In this document: positions 22,867 to 37,800 of the stretch, in pieces
Layout of the letters: every line of letters starts with the position of its first letter
Numbering within the stretch: the first letter of the stretch is position 1
Source: Echiichthys vipera
Lineage: Eukaryota > Chordata > Actinopteri > Perciformes > Trachinidae
NCBI GenBank assembly: GCA_963691815.1
Contig: OY829655.1
Span: forward strand, 12,856,279-12,920,278
Direction of reading: 5' to 3'
DNA length: 64,000 nt
Notes under the pieces: model-generated
Told to the model about the DNA's origin: nothing
Seen by the model: the letters and a program-made list of their open reading frames with translations, nothing else
Database searches by the model: none
Made by a program: the position numbers and the translations under genes

Positions 22867-25800
22867 CCTTTCCCCCACCCCAGCGCTTATTTAAAAGAAA
22901 AGATGTCACTTGAAAAGCTGGTTCGCCTGTTACTCCCGGTATTTCCTTCTTCCAAAGCAGTGGTGAAGAGCAACAGCAAATGCCAGGAGTTGAGTGTTCA
23001 TTCAAACAAAATTATGACGGGTGTTTTAACCGCATAGAAAATGAATCAACAAGGCCGGATTTCATCCTGCGTTACAATAAGACTGGTTGTTGACAAGCAA
23101 TGCAGCATTTAAAAGGCGAATTATATATCTGAGTCCTGTGCAGTGCTCACTCTATGTGAAAAGCATTTACATTAAATAACTTCCAGCAATCTTCACAGAG
23201 AACATAAAGGAGAAAAACAGCCTCATCAAACTGTTTTAACCCAACATTCTGTGGTCTAGCTCAGTTAAAAACACTAAAACACAGAACATATATAACGGCT
23301 TTTTTTTCAATAACACAAATTAACGTTGTGACTTATCAGAAATATATCCCTTCCTACTGGCTGTTTTTACCTATTCTATATTATGTAAGGAAATGGCAGT
23401 AAAAAAATGTTCAGGACCATTCATTTATGCATTTATTTGCTTTTCTCACGATTTACAGATACGACTTTTTTGAGTCGCCGTTTTTACCAAACGTTTTTTT
23501 GTGGTGACACTTCTTTGAAATGACAGACACACCCTTGACAGTCCTACTGTAATTACAGACACAATCTACCCACAGACATGGACTCACGGTGGTGTACCGC
23601 TGCAGAATGAAACACTGATGTATGAAATCACCCATTCAATTAATTTACTTATTAATCAAAGCTGCCAGCCCACTTTAACCCTCCAGTTGTACTGGGGAAC
23701 TTTCAGTGCACAAACAAGAGCAGACGGTTTTCACTGGGTGATTTCTTTTGTATACTCCAAACAGCATATTTTTTTCACCTCTCTCCTTTTTATATAACAG
23801 GATATAATCTGGTGACACTGGGAACAGTCCAATATCATACCTAAAGCAGCCTTCTGCCATTATAAAGCCCAAGCTCTCGTGTCATTGAGGGAATCAAGCT
23901 CTTGATCCTATAGTTCCATTTGCCAGTCAGCTGTCTCACTCATCACCTATATTAGATCTGATCCTGTAGCCATAGCACTGAATCTGGAGTGGCACACTCA
24001 ATGGCACTTCAATCGGTTAATCTCAGCTTGGAAAAACATACTGAATCATACAAACATAATCAAGCAGTAGTTAGAATTACGTACCAAGTACCAGCACAAC
24101 CTGGAACATTTGTAATGCTATTTTAATACCACCTTTTTCAACCAAATGAGCCTGTGACATATCAAAAGTAGCAAAACATGTCACTGTAGGTAGGAGGTGG
24201 TAATAACCACCCAGTTAATTGTAATGATATATTCCAGGATTTTTTTAATCCCACCACGTTAGATATGTATTATTGCCTTTTAAACATGATCATTTTGAAG
24301 GTCTCTTCAACCTTTTGAACCAATCATAGTTTTTCAGGATAACTTTAAATGTGTTTTTTTCCCCATGTTTTAAAGCCTGTGTTTTGACCTTCATTTTCAA
24401 TACAAGTTCAAAAAGCTGGGATGTTTCAAGGAGCCAAATGTGAATGAAGAAGAGCTGGGAAACAAAATAATATTGAGTTGCACTTTTGAAGCTAAAGTGT
24501 CGGACAATTAAAGTACAGTAACTGTTTACATTTATATGCAGTATATTATATAATACAGTGTTTATTTCTTTCTGAACAACATTTGACAAAAAAGTGTATA
24601 TATATATATATCAGTCAGCCTTTTGCACTTTTCTCAGCACCTCAGCATACTTCAAAGCCATCAGGCCCTTTGAGGGCCATTAGTATTCTGCTCACATGCA
24701 CAATAGCCTGTAAGCTATAGACATTGAATTAGGAGAGAGTTTTATGCTGAATGTATGGCCACAGAACACATTCATCTTTTATTTTCTGTCAATAATATGT
24801 CACAACTAATGATGAGGGAAAGATTAGGCAATGGTAAACAGAACATATCATACAGTATATAACGGTGAAAGGCTGACAAGGCCACAAAACTGTGCTGGTG
24901 GAATTATTCTTTGGTGAAGGTTACGATTATTTACAGACAATTGAAAAACGTTTTTGCAACACATGCTATGCTCTGTTCTAGTGGCTAAGAAATCTAATGT
25001 TCAAACAATCTATTTTGTATTCTATATTTATATTATGTACTTGAGGTTCACAGTATTCACAAATCATTGCACCCTGCTTTACTGTAGCAGTGGATGTGTT
25101 ACAATAAAGAATATTGGGCAATAAACGCTATTAAATTACAGTATGTTTGGTTATACATATCTTTGGCATGCATAAAATAAAAAAACACTTGTTTAGGGTC
25201 ATCTGGCCCCCTCAAGCCCCGAGCTGTGACAGTGTAAAAATGAAGTATGGAGGTGTATGATTATGGCACAGGCATGTGCTAGCTAGAAAAATGTTTTCAA
25301 ATAGTAACTTTGGCATGCACAGCTCAAAGGCCAGGAGCATTCGCCCACATGCCATTGATGGCATAATTCTTTGAATGTAAACCAGAATAGTCGTGGCCCA
25401 GCAGCCTTTTGTTCAAGCGTAAGTGTGAACCCTTGAACATAATCAGAGTTCAGTAGCACATTTCTTGCAGAGGACTGTGTTGAGTGGAGATCTACTCAAC
25501 GTGTTGTTGTTTGCTACTAAATAGCAGATAGACCCCAAATGCTTTAACTAGCCTGCAGCTGGTGTGAACAGTACTAGAAAGAGGGGATTTATATGAAATG
25601 TCAGCAATATTCAAGTTATCAGAGGAAAAAAGTCAAAGGTGCATGAGGCTTAAGGAAAAAGACAGTTTTATATCATACGGTTAATTTTAGGAGCCCATGT
25701 TGATTTTGACAAGTTGATGATTAAGTGCTACAATAAATTAGCCTGGAAACCAGATGAATCCGCCAAACTCGTGTTTCATTTGTTCTGGCAGATATGTCTG

Positions 25801-28800
25801 GCTCCATGCAGACCAATTTCCATAAGCTTGTGATCGTGCAGATCAATAACAACCGTTAATCTCATGTGACTGAAAGTGCAACTGTCCAGTCTGCAGATGC
25901 TTTCAGCACAGTTTACCAGACTAACGAAACCCTGATCAAACTGCCAAACAAGGCAGCGCTGATCAAATATGACTTGTCCTGCTATATTGCCTATTCTTGC
26001 ATAAAATGTTTTAGGAAATACCTTTTGTAGTGTACTGTTTTGCTGTAATTTGAGAAACACTGTCATTCTCAGTCCAGCAAAAGTTACCAGGCAAATAAAA
26101 ATAAATTGTTTTTAGAAACATCGAAGGATTAAAATGACATGTTGTGATGTCACAGGGCTTATATGCCAGACAATTTCTTGATAGTCACTTCGCCTGGCCA
26201 TGAAATAGTCCCACATATAACCCCTTGTTCCCCACAATGTGCCATTTTTACACTTTGGTTTATGTGCGTAGCTGTTTCCCTGCCTTCATGCTAAATTAAT
26301 CCAACTGCCTAACTAGCTTCATGTGCTGTACATACTATACAGACCCGAGAGCAAGCAAGCATGTTTTCCAAAATGTGGAACTATTCCTTCAACTAGCACT
26401 AAAAAGCTCAGCATTTACAATGACAGTAAAGCTTATATTCATACACAAAACACTTAAAGATAAGAGACTAAAGCAGCCATTACATTCCAGTGGTAGTTAT
26501 GTGTTAACAGTGAACCGATAAGAGGGTTATAATGTTGTGTTATTGCAATTAATGGCGATGCTCTACTTAATTACACAGTGATGTGTCTGAAAGGGTCAAA
26601 ACCAGCCTTGTGTTGCCCTAAAAACCTAATTAAGATGCATTAGGAGCTGTACAGTGACTGCTGTCAATGTCAGCCTCAAGGCAAATCATTTATTTTTAAA
26701 CATGTTTGCAGGTGGTATATGCTTTATTGTACAGTTCAGTGTCGAATGCCCTTAGGTTGCTGTAGTTTGCTTAGTAGTTTGCCTCAACACATTGGGAAGG
26801 TCTCTGTAAACATGGTCAGGGTAATTGTCTGAACACGAAAAGGCTCACTGCAACATCTCAAACAGAGTTTTCAACATCAATTTATTTTTTTGTCACGCCT
26901 GTACTGTTGTATTTTTCTTTTTTCATTTTTCATGTGCCATTTTTCTGATAGATCTTCCTTCATATAGTCCTTTTTACCAGAAATGTGCTGCCTAAAATGA
27001 GAGCTCCAAAGTCCTGCAATGTGTCTTATGAGAGCACAAAGCATATGGGGGAGTATTAGAGGCCTTCTGAGGTTGGAGAGAAAATTGGCCATTTGTCTGT
27101 CACATTCAGCCTATTCTCCCATTACCTGTACAGACCCATTACAAGCTACAACTGTAATAACTCCTCATGATCTATGACTGTGATGTGGCTACCAGTGAGA
27201 CACGTGAACCCTGTGCAGGAGTTATTGTGCAGGTTTGTACCTATGTATATTATCGATGTGGGTTTTGAAGCTTTGTTTATTTTCCTTTTAAAAAGTGCAG
27301 TTTGTGATGGGTTTTCCTACATGATCCCCGAAAGTCTTAGATTCTTAATGTCAGTGTTTTCAGCTGCACTGTTAGTCTTACCTCCTGAGATTATAACGCC
27401 AATGACATATTCAAAACCCCAGAACTCATTCCTTCTGCTCAACAGTTCCCATCCCCTTTCAAGTCCTTGCCACAGAAGGGGTGCTCATGCAGAAAGGATT
27501 TGCCCTATCCACGCATTGTACCTCCTGTAAATGATAGATTTAGAGAGAGGCAGGAAAACGGCAGAGAAATAATAATCTCTTTGACGTAAGACATGACAAG
27601 TGAATAGACATAAAAAAGAAACCAAGCACACAGAAAATTGGATTTTTCAAGAGTGCCTTGTCTCACAAAAAATGACCAGTCAGAGGGTGTTAGTGAGGCA
27701 GACTGTCTTTCATTAGCCTAGTCATTTGGCATCACTGAACCATGAAGATGGTTAAGTGATATTATGTTAACCTCCTGTTTTACATCTAAAGTCAAGATTA
27801 AATGTAATTAGGTAGCTTTTGTACTTTCCACATAGTCTTCTGGGTAATTGATGACTGACTGAAGTCATTTACTGACTGGCCCCTCTATTGTTCTGATCTC
27901 AGCCCTGCTGTCTGCCATTTTCACAATGATTTACCAAGACCACAGACATCAGCTCGTTTGCCAAGTTTTTGACTTTCACTGTGGCCACATCAAAAGGGAA
28001 ATAGTGTGTCCCGTTTAGCAATTTATGCTATCTCTGCCCTATTTTCAGCTCAGGGTTGGCTCAAAAGATGTGATGAATGTTAAATTGCTCAATGCTGGTG
28101 AAAATCACCGGACAAAAGTAGAGCCAAAAACTATTCCCTACAGGAAGTATGGGTATGTTTGACCTTTAAAATATAATTGATGGACGTGATTTGATACAGG
28201 TGGCCTTTTACCAAAAATATTTGCTGTGGCAGCAGGCTCAGTATTCACTCTCTATGTACTAGACAGTAAAGAAAACGTAATAGAGGGCATGAGAAGCTCA
28301 GTGCACCAATGATTAACTTCCTAGATTCTCATCTTATGCAGGAAAGAATTGTTATTTTTTCAATGTCATTGGTCAAGGAAGGATTTGTGTTGGATTTGAA
28401 CGATGCTTACTCCAGGAGTTGATATCACCCACAATGCATTGCAGTTATGCATTTGGTGCAAGAGAATACATATATGGGTATGTGGCAGTAATGTACGTAA
28501 AACTCTGCGATTGCTCACCACTAAAGAAGAACAATAGCATAAATAAAGCAACTTTTTATCATCATTAAAAAATGGATGGGTGCAACTATTTACATAGTGC
28601 TGACGATACTGACATATTGCAATAATCCGTAGAAAACACCTTTTGTTTTATTTATTTTTATTTTAAGAAATAATAATTTTATTGGAAGAATCAGTACAGC
28701 GCTAAACCTACAACTGGTGGTGGAGCCCTGATAGTCTGGGCTGAAGTGAACGAGGGGAGGTGTGTTCCATTTCATCCCCAGCTCTCCCCCCACCCAATTT

Positions 28801-31800
28801 TCCTCAGCTCTCCAAGTGGCCTCCGTGTGACGTGTGCTGTTATGTAATACCAAGGGCTGAGGGGAAGTGAAGGAGGGAAGGTTGAACAACTAATGAGACG
28901 CAGCGTATGTGTTAACTTGTTGTTTTTGCTCTTTTACAAACGTTATTGACACATATTCACCTCTCTACTTCCAGTCGATCCCCTATATGTTACCCTCTTA
29001 AATCCATACACACACTCATGTTCCTATTACACTTCTGCCCTTACTACAAGCCTGACTCATAGGTTGGAAGTTCCTGATTTCCAATTACAAGTGAACGCAG
29101 CATAACCGCTGTCAGCAGCAGCACTAACACGGTGGCCTATTTACATCTAGCCCGGGAATGTCGCCACAGACACGGATATTGGAATATTTGGCAAATAGAT
29201 AGCTTTGAAAGATAGTAACTTTAGACAATTAAACAGATAAAATCTTGTCTAACTGTATTACTGGGACATATTTTCACGTAATTAGTTGTTTTTTGTAATG
29301 CCGTAGAATAACAGAACAATTAAAAATGAATGCCTTTAATTAAATTGAAAGACACATCTTGCAGTTTGGGTTGGGATTTTATCGATACTACTACTGATTT
29401 TGATATTCTGGTTTAATTGTTTATTGTAAAATGTATTACTAAATAATTGTTTTTTAAAAACATATGATATTTTAAAAAGAAGAAATTCCAAATAGGATTA
29501 GAATTTAATAATATTTAGAATCTAAAATGCAATAAAATAAACATTATTCCTGAGAATAATTCCATCTTGTGTTCCACACTCCAGTCCAGTTTGCGGTGCA
29601 TACACCTTTAGCTGCTTTTGCCATCAAAAAAAAGAAAATAACAAAATGGTTTTGGTGCATTACCACTACCAACAGGTATGGAATGTGGATTGGGAAATGT
29701 GCACGTGTGGAACGCTAAATTGCAGTATGAATGAAGCCTTAAGTCGGTTTAGTTGGCCCAAGTTCTTGAATGTGACCTCAGAATGGACACAGTTTGTAGG
29801 AATAGACTACGTATATTTCAGTGGCTGCTGGCTGATCTTTTTCTGCCCTGCTGGATGATGATGATGAAAATAGCTTTGGGGCTAGAGGGGCAGATGGGCC
29901 TTCATTTTCCCTCCCCCCAGCTGCTGGTCTGACCTCCACATCTCTTGAAAGCATGATACCTGTGAATACCCTGATTATGGCCAGGCCAGACTGCATAGGC
30001 CCACAACCCCTCACTGTGCAGGTGAGTGTTGAGGTAGTAGAGTGGACATGATTGACTCTAACTGCAAACCCTTTCAGAGAGCTGCATTCCAACAGGGAAA
30101 GACAGAGTGATATAGAGAGAAAGGGAGATGAGGGGGAAAAGAGAGAGCCCGCCCTGCATTCTCTTACTAATTAAGTGTTATTATCCTGCACAACAGGAGC
30201 TACCTGAGAAATAATTGGCCACAGCGACAGCTAAATGTTCCAATCTGGAGGTGAAACCAAAAGCACTGTAAAAGGTCACATGCCATTGTGCATTGTGCTG
30301 ATCTTATTAGCGCTACAGTCTGTCAAAAGACCCTCCATTAATTCACAGATAAAACACTTCCTAGATAAAAGATATGCCCCTTCCCTTGATTTAAAGCCAA
30401 TTTTGTTAATGTGAGAAAATTAGATTTTTTTTGTGTGTGTCATTTTTGACCTGTTATTCAAAAAGACAGTCATGTCCAATTTTGGCTTTTATAGACACTT
30501 ACCCAGTAAGGACTATGTCTTTTTTGTTGTGCTAATTCCAAATTGAATAAAAAGACACTTTAATAGGGAAAGCATGTGGAGAAAATCTATTAAATTATGA
30601 AATATGTATCCTCACTAATATGTTAAATTTGATAAAATTCCTCCCTCTAACACTGTACTAATACAGTAGTATATACTGTATATATGTAGCGTTGTCTAAT
30701 GCGGCAGGAATAACCAACAGTGTACCATGGTATAGGCAAGACTTGCTCCTACTCTTCTTTCATTTAAGCATGATTAAAAAAGGTCAAAAAATATTTCTTT
30801 CATTTCAGTGGAATATATGTTAGCTTTAGATTGCTTGATTTGAATGAGCTCAGTTTAAGTATTGAAAAAAAGCTAGGGAAAAAGATCTTGATTAACAGAA
30901 ATAAACCTCAGGATTAACCTCTGAAGTGAATATATGGCTCAGTGTATGAGCCTGGAGCTGTTTATTTCATTCAGTTTTCATGCTAGAATGAATGCTTACA
31001 GTCCAGCTGTGTGGAAATAAATGTCAACAAAGCACAAGTGCACAAACTTCAAACAACATAGCAAAAATCCTGCACACATTCCTCCAATGGCACTTTACTC
31101 AGTATTGATATATTATGTTTGAGCAACATTAATAACTGATAAACTGTTTTTATTTTTGTTTTAACAACAAAAAAATATAATTTAATCGACTGAATATTAG
31201 AAAAGAGTAAAACTACCTCCAGATAAAACAGCATTGATCCTTTGATGAAACAGCTTAAAATGACCAAAGTTTATATTTGGTGTTTCAGCCAGAAGTGGTG
31301 CGATGTTCAGACTTTATGTGTGTGGCAGCTGCGCCTGTGACCGATCTTGGAATTTACCAGGGACTCCCCCTTTTTTGATAGAGTGCTATCGTTTTTCCCC
31401 CATCTATTCAGGAAGTGCACATTTTTTGAAAAAGTTGGAACATTTTCAAGTAAAAACTGTTCCAACTTTAGCAGAATGTTGTCCAAATTCAGGTCACCTC
31501 TCATCCCTGCATTGGCTTTATGTACTGAAGTTCCACAATGAAAATTTAGCAGTAACGTGATAATACAACTTTGAGTAAACTGTGCTGGATAACATAAATG
31601 CACCCTTTCCTGTTAATCCCTCATGTTTGTGAAGGCAATCTCAATCCAGAGCAGCAATGCCAGACTCTGCTACTACCAAATATAAAGAGATAATCTTAAA
31701 TTGAATCATTATTGCTGTAATAACAAAAATAGTGTATCTTAAAGACTTTAAGGATTATAACTACATGTATGTAGGGTCCACAGAAATCATCATCTGCATT

Positions 31801-34800
31801 TTTTAATGCATTTTGTGCTGTAAAAACTCTAGTTTACTATAATTTCAACTGTACAATGGACATCAAACTTTGACACAGAAGAACGAGTAGACGCAATCAG
31901 TAGATGCAGTGGATGTGCATTTGTCCCTCTGTGATGATGAAGTGGGTGTTGTTTAATTGACGTATTTTAAGGCCACCCATTCTTCCTTAACATAGACATA
32001 GTTTGTGAATGCCTTTATCAGAAATCAAACCTTTACCCTTGGCAAAAACCCAACTACTGCATTTAGTATAGTCCTCATTCAGTTCTTCAGTGAGCCATAC
32101 GCACATCTTCATAGCAAAAACTCTATATATTTTAAGAAATTGACCCAAGGGCTATGAGGAAAATGCTTTGATGCTGAAGCTCGATAAATTGAATGCTGGT
32201 CAGTGGTCTACTGTGGTTGTGATGATGTTTACATAGAATTACTGTCACAGGGGATCTTTAAGCAGTGCTGAAGCAATAATTTGGATATTTTACCCAAACT
32301 CTGATCAGAATAAACATTTTTAAGTTGGTTTACAGTATAGCATTGAACAATTACACATGCTGTTTGCTATTCATTGCTTTTTTCATGAAATTATTAACAG
32401 TCTTTGTTTCAAACTTTCATGTGTTTCCTCAATAGTGCACAGAGGAAATTCTTACTGGGGTTGACAGTAGATCTAGAACTGTTACTAAATAGTAACTTCC
32501 TTATTGGAGTACAAAAGTAACAGATCTTTTTCACAGCAGATATTTTGACTCTTCTCAGTGTGAAAATCTGTTACCAATAACATTAACAATGACTCTGCTC
32601 TATTCAAGTCTCACAGTGAGCCCTGACAGAATGACAGTGAGGCAGCATTAACAATACCAGGACCCTGAAACTGAAGCAGCTAAATGGAGTGCATTTCATT
32701 ATTTTCACCTGGGATTTTTCTCCTCTGACATGTCAACATGTCTTTAGTGTCAAAAGTTCTATTAGTGAAAACCAAGAACACCATTAGGAGCCAATTGAAA
32801 ATTCATTTTACAAACTAAATTTCACAACTCATGGTGCCAACAAAACAACAAATACTGTTTAACAACCACATAATTAGCATAAATTTGTCAAATGATATTT
32901 GGAGAGAAAAAACACACCCAGTACATAATTGGCTTAAAGTGGTACTGTCTGTAAAGTGAATTAAATATACAGTACGTGCAAAAAAAACCAAACTGATACA
33001 CAATAATATTAAAACATTCCCTAGTGAGGAAAATGTGGAAATAAGTCCCTGGGAGCTTGTTGAGTGAGAGTCTTTGTTCGTGCTGTGAGAACATGTTTTG
33101 ATGAAATGAGGGAACCATGGCAATGCTTTTAATACAAAGGATTATTGCTTTCTTTATCTTTGCTCCACAGAACTAAATAAGAATCGACATGCATTCATAA
33201 ACTGACTGAACAATATGAGGTGTTGTCAGATTACTGGACATCATGCTTTGAAAAGCCAGATTTTGTTATGAACAACTGACCCAGACTAGCGTATTATTCC
33301 AAAGAAATAATAAGCAGTTCCCATCTCTAGAGTTTGCACAAAGCAGATGGCTGATGTGAAAGCTTACCAAACAGTGTAAAATTGGTCAGTCTCTATTTGC
33401 AATCGCAAGAATCCTATTATTGGGGGACCATTTTGCAATATTTATGCTTTTCACCCCTCGTTGCCCCTGCTACAATTGCCCCGCCTGCCCCCACAGAGCC
33501 TCTTTGTCAGCCAATCATTCACCTGATGCTAATGACCAGTTTCCAGCCCTACTGCCCCTCAGATATCATGCCTGAAGACTGAAACATTGATCGGGCGAGA
33601 TTGATCAGAGCAGGGATGATACAGCATCATTACATGATTTATTTAAGTTCTAATAACTTGCGTCAGGACTGCCCTCTGAGACTTGGCTGTCTGGGCCCTG
33701 AGTGCTTTCATCATCCATGCAAGCACAGTACTTCTTTAAAGACTACATTTTCACTTTCTCTACATGCGAAAGGCAGTGACGATCTCCACTCAGTAGTGAC
33801 ACTGACTGTTTAAGCAAATCCTGGCGCAGTTTGAAAACTGGTGTATTAATATTCATTTTGGTGACTGTAGAAGGCTGTTTTTCATTTCTGTCCCTCATTT
33901 GACTTAACAGAAACACAATTTGCATTCTGCAGATGGAAAATGTTAAAGCATCGAATAAGCAGTTTTCCATTTCTCAAAAACAAGACTTAACAAGACAGTC
34001 TTGCCTCAAAATATCATATTAGTATTCAGTTGGAGAAAGTCATTTGTGATGCATTAGACATCACATGCGCATGCTGTACTTAGACTACTTATATCATTTG
34101 TTTACAAAATCTCACTAACCTAATGTACACAAAATCACAGTCAAACTGTCTCCCAGTAGCAAGCAGATGATTTGTTCAAGCTCCAGTGGGGCAGTGAAGC
34201 AGGCTTTTTTGCACTGCTGACAGTTAATAGAGTCAAGTTCACGCAAAAAAGAAAAAAGAAACCTGCAAAAAAGACGACCAATTGATGGCAAAGGCTCTTC
34301 AGTCAATTTAATGAGCAGCTGACAAAAATATAAACGTTTTAGCCTGTGACCGTCATCAGTGTGCCAGGAAAAACCATAATGTATGGAGGAGCTTTCTAAA
34401 TTTAAAAAAATATCTCCTGACTACATCATCAGGGTTATCTGGGTCTTTTGGACTGTGTTACAAACAGGATGTGCAGTTCTGGAAAGATTTAAGTGTCTAT
34501 CAGGAAGGGAGGGTCTAATGAAAGATGCTATTGAGTTGCATTATGGGAAATTTGGACCCCATAGGTTTTGCCAGGCTTGAGACTAAAACTCAGGATATCT
34601 ATGCATCGATTGCTTTAATTTTGACGATTTATTTTATTTCTTTGTATTTCTTTTAATCAGTCTCGTTACTCTTTGAAGTGTTATACTAAAACTCTGAAGT
34701 CCCTCTTAACTTCATGTAGTAGGCACTTAAAATTAATTATTAGCATACAACTGTAAATTTTTCTGCTGTCCCTGTACAGATGTTACATGTTATATTGTCT

Positions 34801-37800
34801 CTTAGGAAGGATCATCTCAGTACCTGGCATCTATTGATTTATCTTATTATTATTTTTTTTTTTGAATTGTTAATTCTTGTGCTCTCAAAAGACTTTTTAT
34901 TTTAAAAATGTCCTTCGCAGTCTTCTGAACATTTTATTCCAAACAATATTTATTCTGTCCATTGTTTATAAAATGTCACAGCCCTAATGAACGAGAAGAC
35001 CCCCAGTGGCTAGGGAAGGATTAGTTTAGGCTTCAGCGGGCCAGTGGTGCATACTGTTTGACACAGCTGGCTTGGGTGCGCGCCCTGTTGTTCTGTGGGG
35101 CTTGAGGACAGGTGAGCTTCTGTCAGAGTGGAGGATGGGTTTGGCCCATGATGATGCGTGTGGCATGTTGTTGGTACAGCTGACGGGGAGGGAAAGAGGG
35201 TCAGCGCTAGCCTACCTCCCAGACTTCCCATCCCGTTCCCTCATCCCATCTGTCCTCCACTGACAGGCTGTGAGCAGAATAACAAATCAGCATCTGTCCA
35301 ATAATGAGGTCCCCCGCTCAGCATCAAGATATCAAATGCTAACAGGTAGATGATGATAATAGTGTATCCTCATCAGTTCACTCACTATAATCACACGCTC
35401 CTCTATAAGGCTTTCTAAACAATGATTACTTTTACTTTTGCAAATGCAAAGACAGCAAATATCTGTACACTTCAGCTTCTTATTGTATTCTGTCAGACAG
35501 TGTAATTCCCTTAAGACAGTCACAAGTGTTCAGGGGAGAAATGATCATCTATAAAAATGATAAAAAACACTAGCTTGAGAGTGTATCCATTGGCATTATG
35601 GGATGCACTTATTTGCTTTTTTCTGAGGGCGAGATGATAGCACTCTAATCTCTGTACATTAAATGCACAGAGAGAGAGGACTCTAATGTCCAACGTTAAA
35701 AAATATGCCTTCCATTTTTTCTTTTTTTCACGTGTGTATGCAAACAGAAATTTAAAAACAACATTTTAGGGGGAGTGATGCAAATGTTTCTCAACAACAG
35801 TTTATCCATGTGTTAGAGTTTGCAAGGTTTTGGTCTTTGAAGAGACACCAGTACCAAACCTGGCAACCTCACCGTGATCACAAGATTGTGCACAGTCACT
35901 GCGCCTGGCTGTTATTTGCCACAAAAAAGGTTCGGCTTGTAATTCCCCCAAAAAACACCAGTTTCTATTTTTACATTTTTATCAATGGACAAAAGTTAAG
36001 ATATAATATGTAACATTACCGCATTACAATGCCAAAAACGACTTTACCTATGTTTTATACTCTATTTAATTGTGCACTTCCATTATCCTCGTAGAATCAT
36101 ACTCATTAACAGTAATGACACAGTAACGTTAATCCCAATTTATTGATGTGATATATCTTCAAACTTACTATGCTTTGCAACGATGATAAGGTATTTGCTA
36201 CACAAGTGGTGCATGCTAATGCTTAGTGGCTTAACTGTACAATAACGTTAAAACAACATTAAACATGCTCATAAAGCTTTTTTTATTATGATTGTTTTGA
36301 CCATGAACAACAGCGCTAGGCTACACCATGAGTTAATTTCCCACATGTTCGCTACAGTAGCTATAAGGTTAGTCGATAATGTTAGCTTGCTTGCAAAAGT
36401 GGTAATGCTAGCTATGATGTCAGGATGGAATGTTTTTTTACTTTCAATGTTAATAAGTTAGCCTCTTTTGTTGCTAAAGCCTGGAAGAAACCCCAGGATG
36501 GTTTATTGTGCTAGTATTTATATTGTCAAGTGTCTACTTTTGGTTTCTGGTCTTTCTTTGTGGTAATAACGATGTCTTGTGAGCCCTTGTGGGCTGGGCA
36601 TATTGATGATACAATAATAAAGTTAAATCAATCATATAGTTAAATACTGTCTTGAATGCATAACGTCATAAACGCCATTTATTCAGGTTCCCGGGGCTGA
36701 TCTGGTTGGTAACAACAGCTCTCAGTTTGCAAATTACTTTATAAGCTAACATTATGAAGCAACCAACGCCAGATCCATGAAGGGTAGTTGCAGCTAACTG
36801 GCTGCTGGCTATCTTGCCTTGTTGCTTGCTTACCGATCAGCTACCACCACAAGTAGCTATTTCATGGAAAGTATGGCATGACGTGAATAAATGTTACTAA
36901 ATGTAATGCAAACAGAATTTGAATACATCTTCCATGAACATTTTATTTGACTGAGTCTCATCAGAAAGATGTTCACAGGTAGGCAAAGTCAATAGAAGTA
37001 AAAGTATGTTTTTTGTTATGATAGTTTTGATATTGAGGACCCTAGGGACAGAAAAATTTGATTACAGCTTTGTGCTTAATGCAAAGACATGGACTCAATA
37101 TCAATCTTCTCATCTCACTTTCAGAAAGAAAACATGTTTATACGCACTTTAATTAAAATGATTCCTCCTTCCTGACTGCAAGAAAATCTTGTAGTTATTC
37201 TCTGTGTGGTATCATTGTGTAGGTTTCTAACAGTCTTCAGGTCTGATCACAGTTTCAGTCGGCTCTTAAATGGCTACTAGTTGTGTTCCCTCCTCATAAT
37301 ATCGCAGCCCGCTCAGAAACCTTGACACCATGAACTCAGAAAAGTGAAGTGAATGTGTTTTTTATCAAGAGGCTGTAAGGAAGTAAGCTCATTTATTATT
37401 TATAATAAATTACGTGTATTGTAGATGTTTCGCATGAATGGTTTTTTGGTAATATTAGAAATATTCAACTGGTAACATTTAGCTTTTGTTCCACTTTCTT
37501 ATGGGTGAAAAGTGCACTTTAGAAGGAGGAAGCAAAGGCTCACCTCAGTTACCTGCTCAGGTGCTGTGACCTTCACCTACAATATCAGATACTTGCTATT
37601 TTGCAAGTGGATTAATTTGTTCCCTTTGTCAATAGACAATTCAGAATTAAGATCCATAATAACATGTACTTCCATTTACAAGTCATCCTGTAGAAAGAAA
37701 GTTAACATGACACATTGGTCACGTTCATTGTTTAACTTTTTCTCGGTTTTGCGTATACATTTTTACGGTGTGTGTATGAGTAATATGTTGTTTTTCCGCA

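Noticed and set aside
22661..23005. 114-codon minus-strand open frame
   Set aside because: The central third is a Cys-Val repeat encoded by the CA microsatellite, and there are no domains on either side.
30030..30040. TGAGGTAGTAG, the let-7 microRNA seed
   Set aside because: The next bases (AGTGGACATG) do not continue as let-7, and no complementary arm follows at hairpin distance. Chance match.
31307..31603. 98-codon minus-strand frame with a 12-bp hairpin
   Set aside because: The hairpin (AAAGTTGGAACA with its complement) is short and has no terminator or microRNA character in this context. The protein has no recognisable wording.
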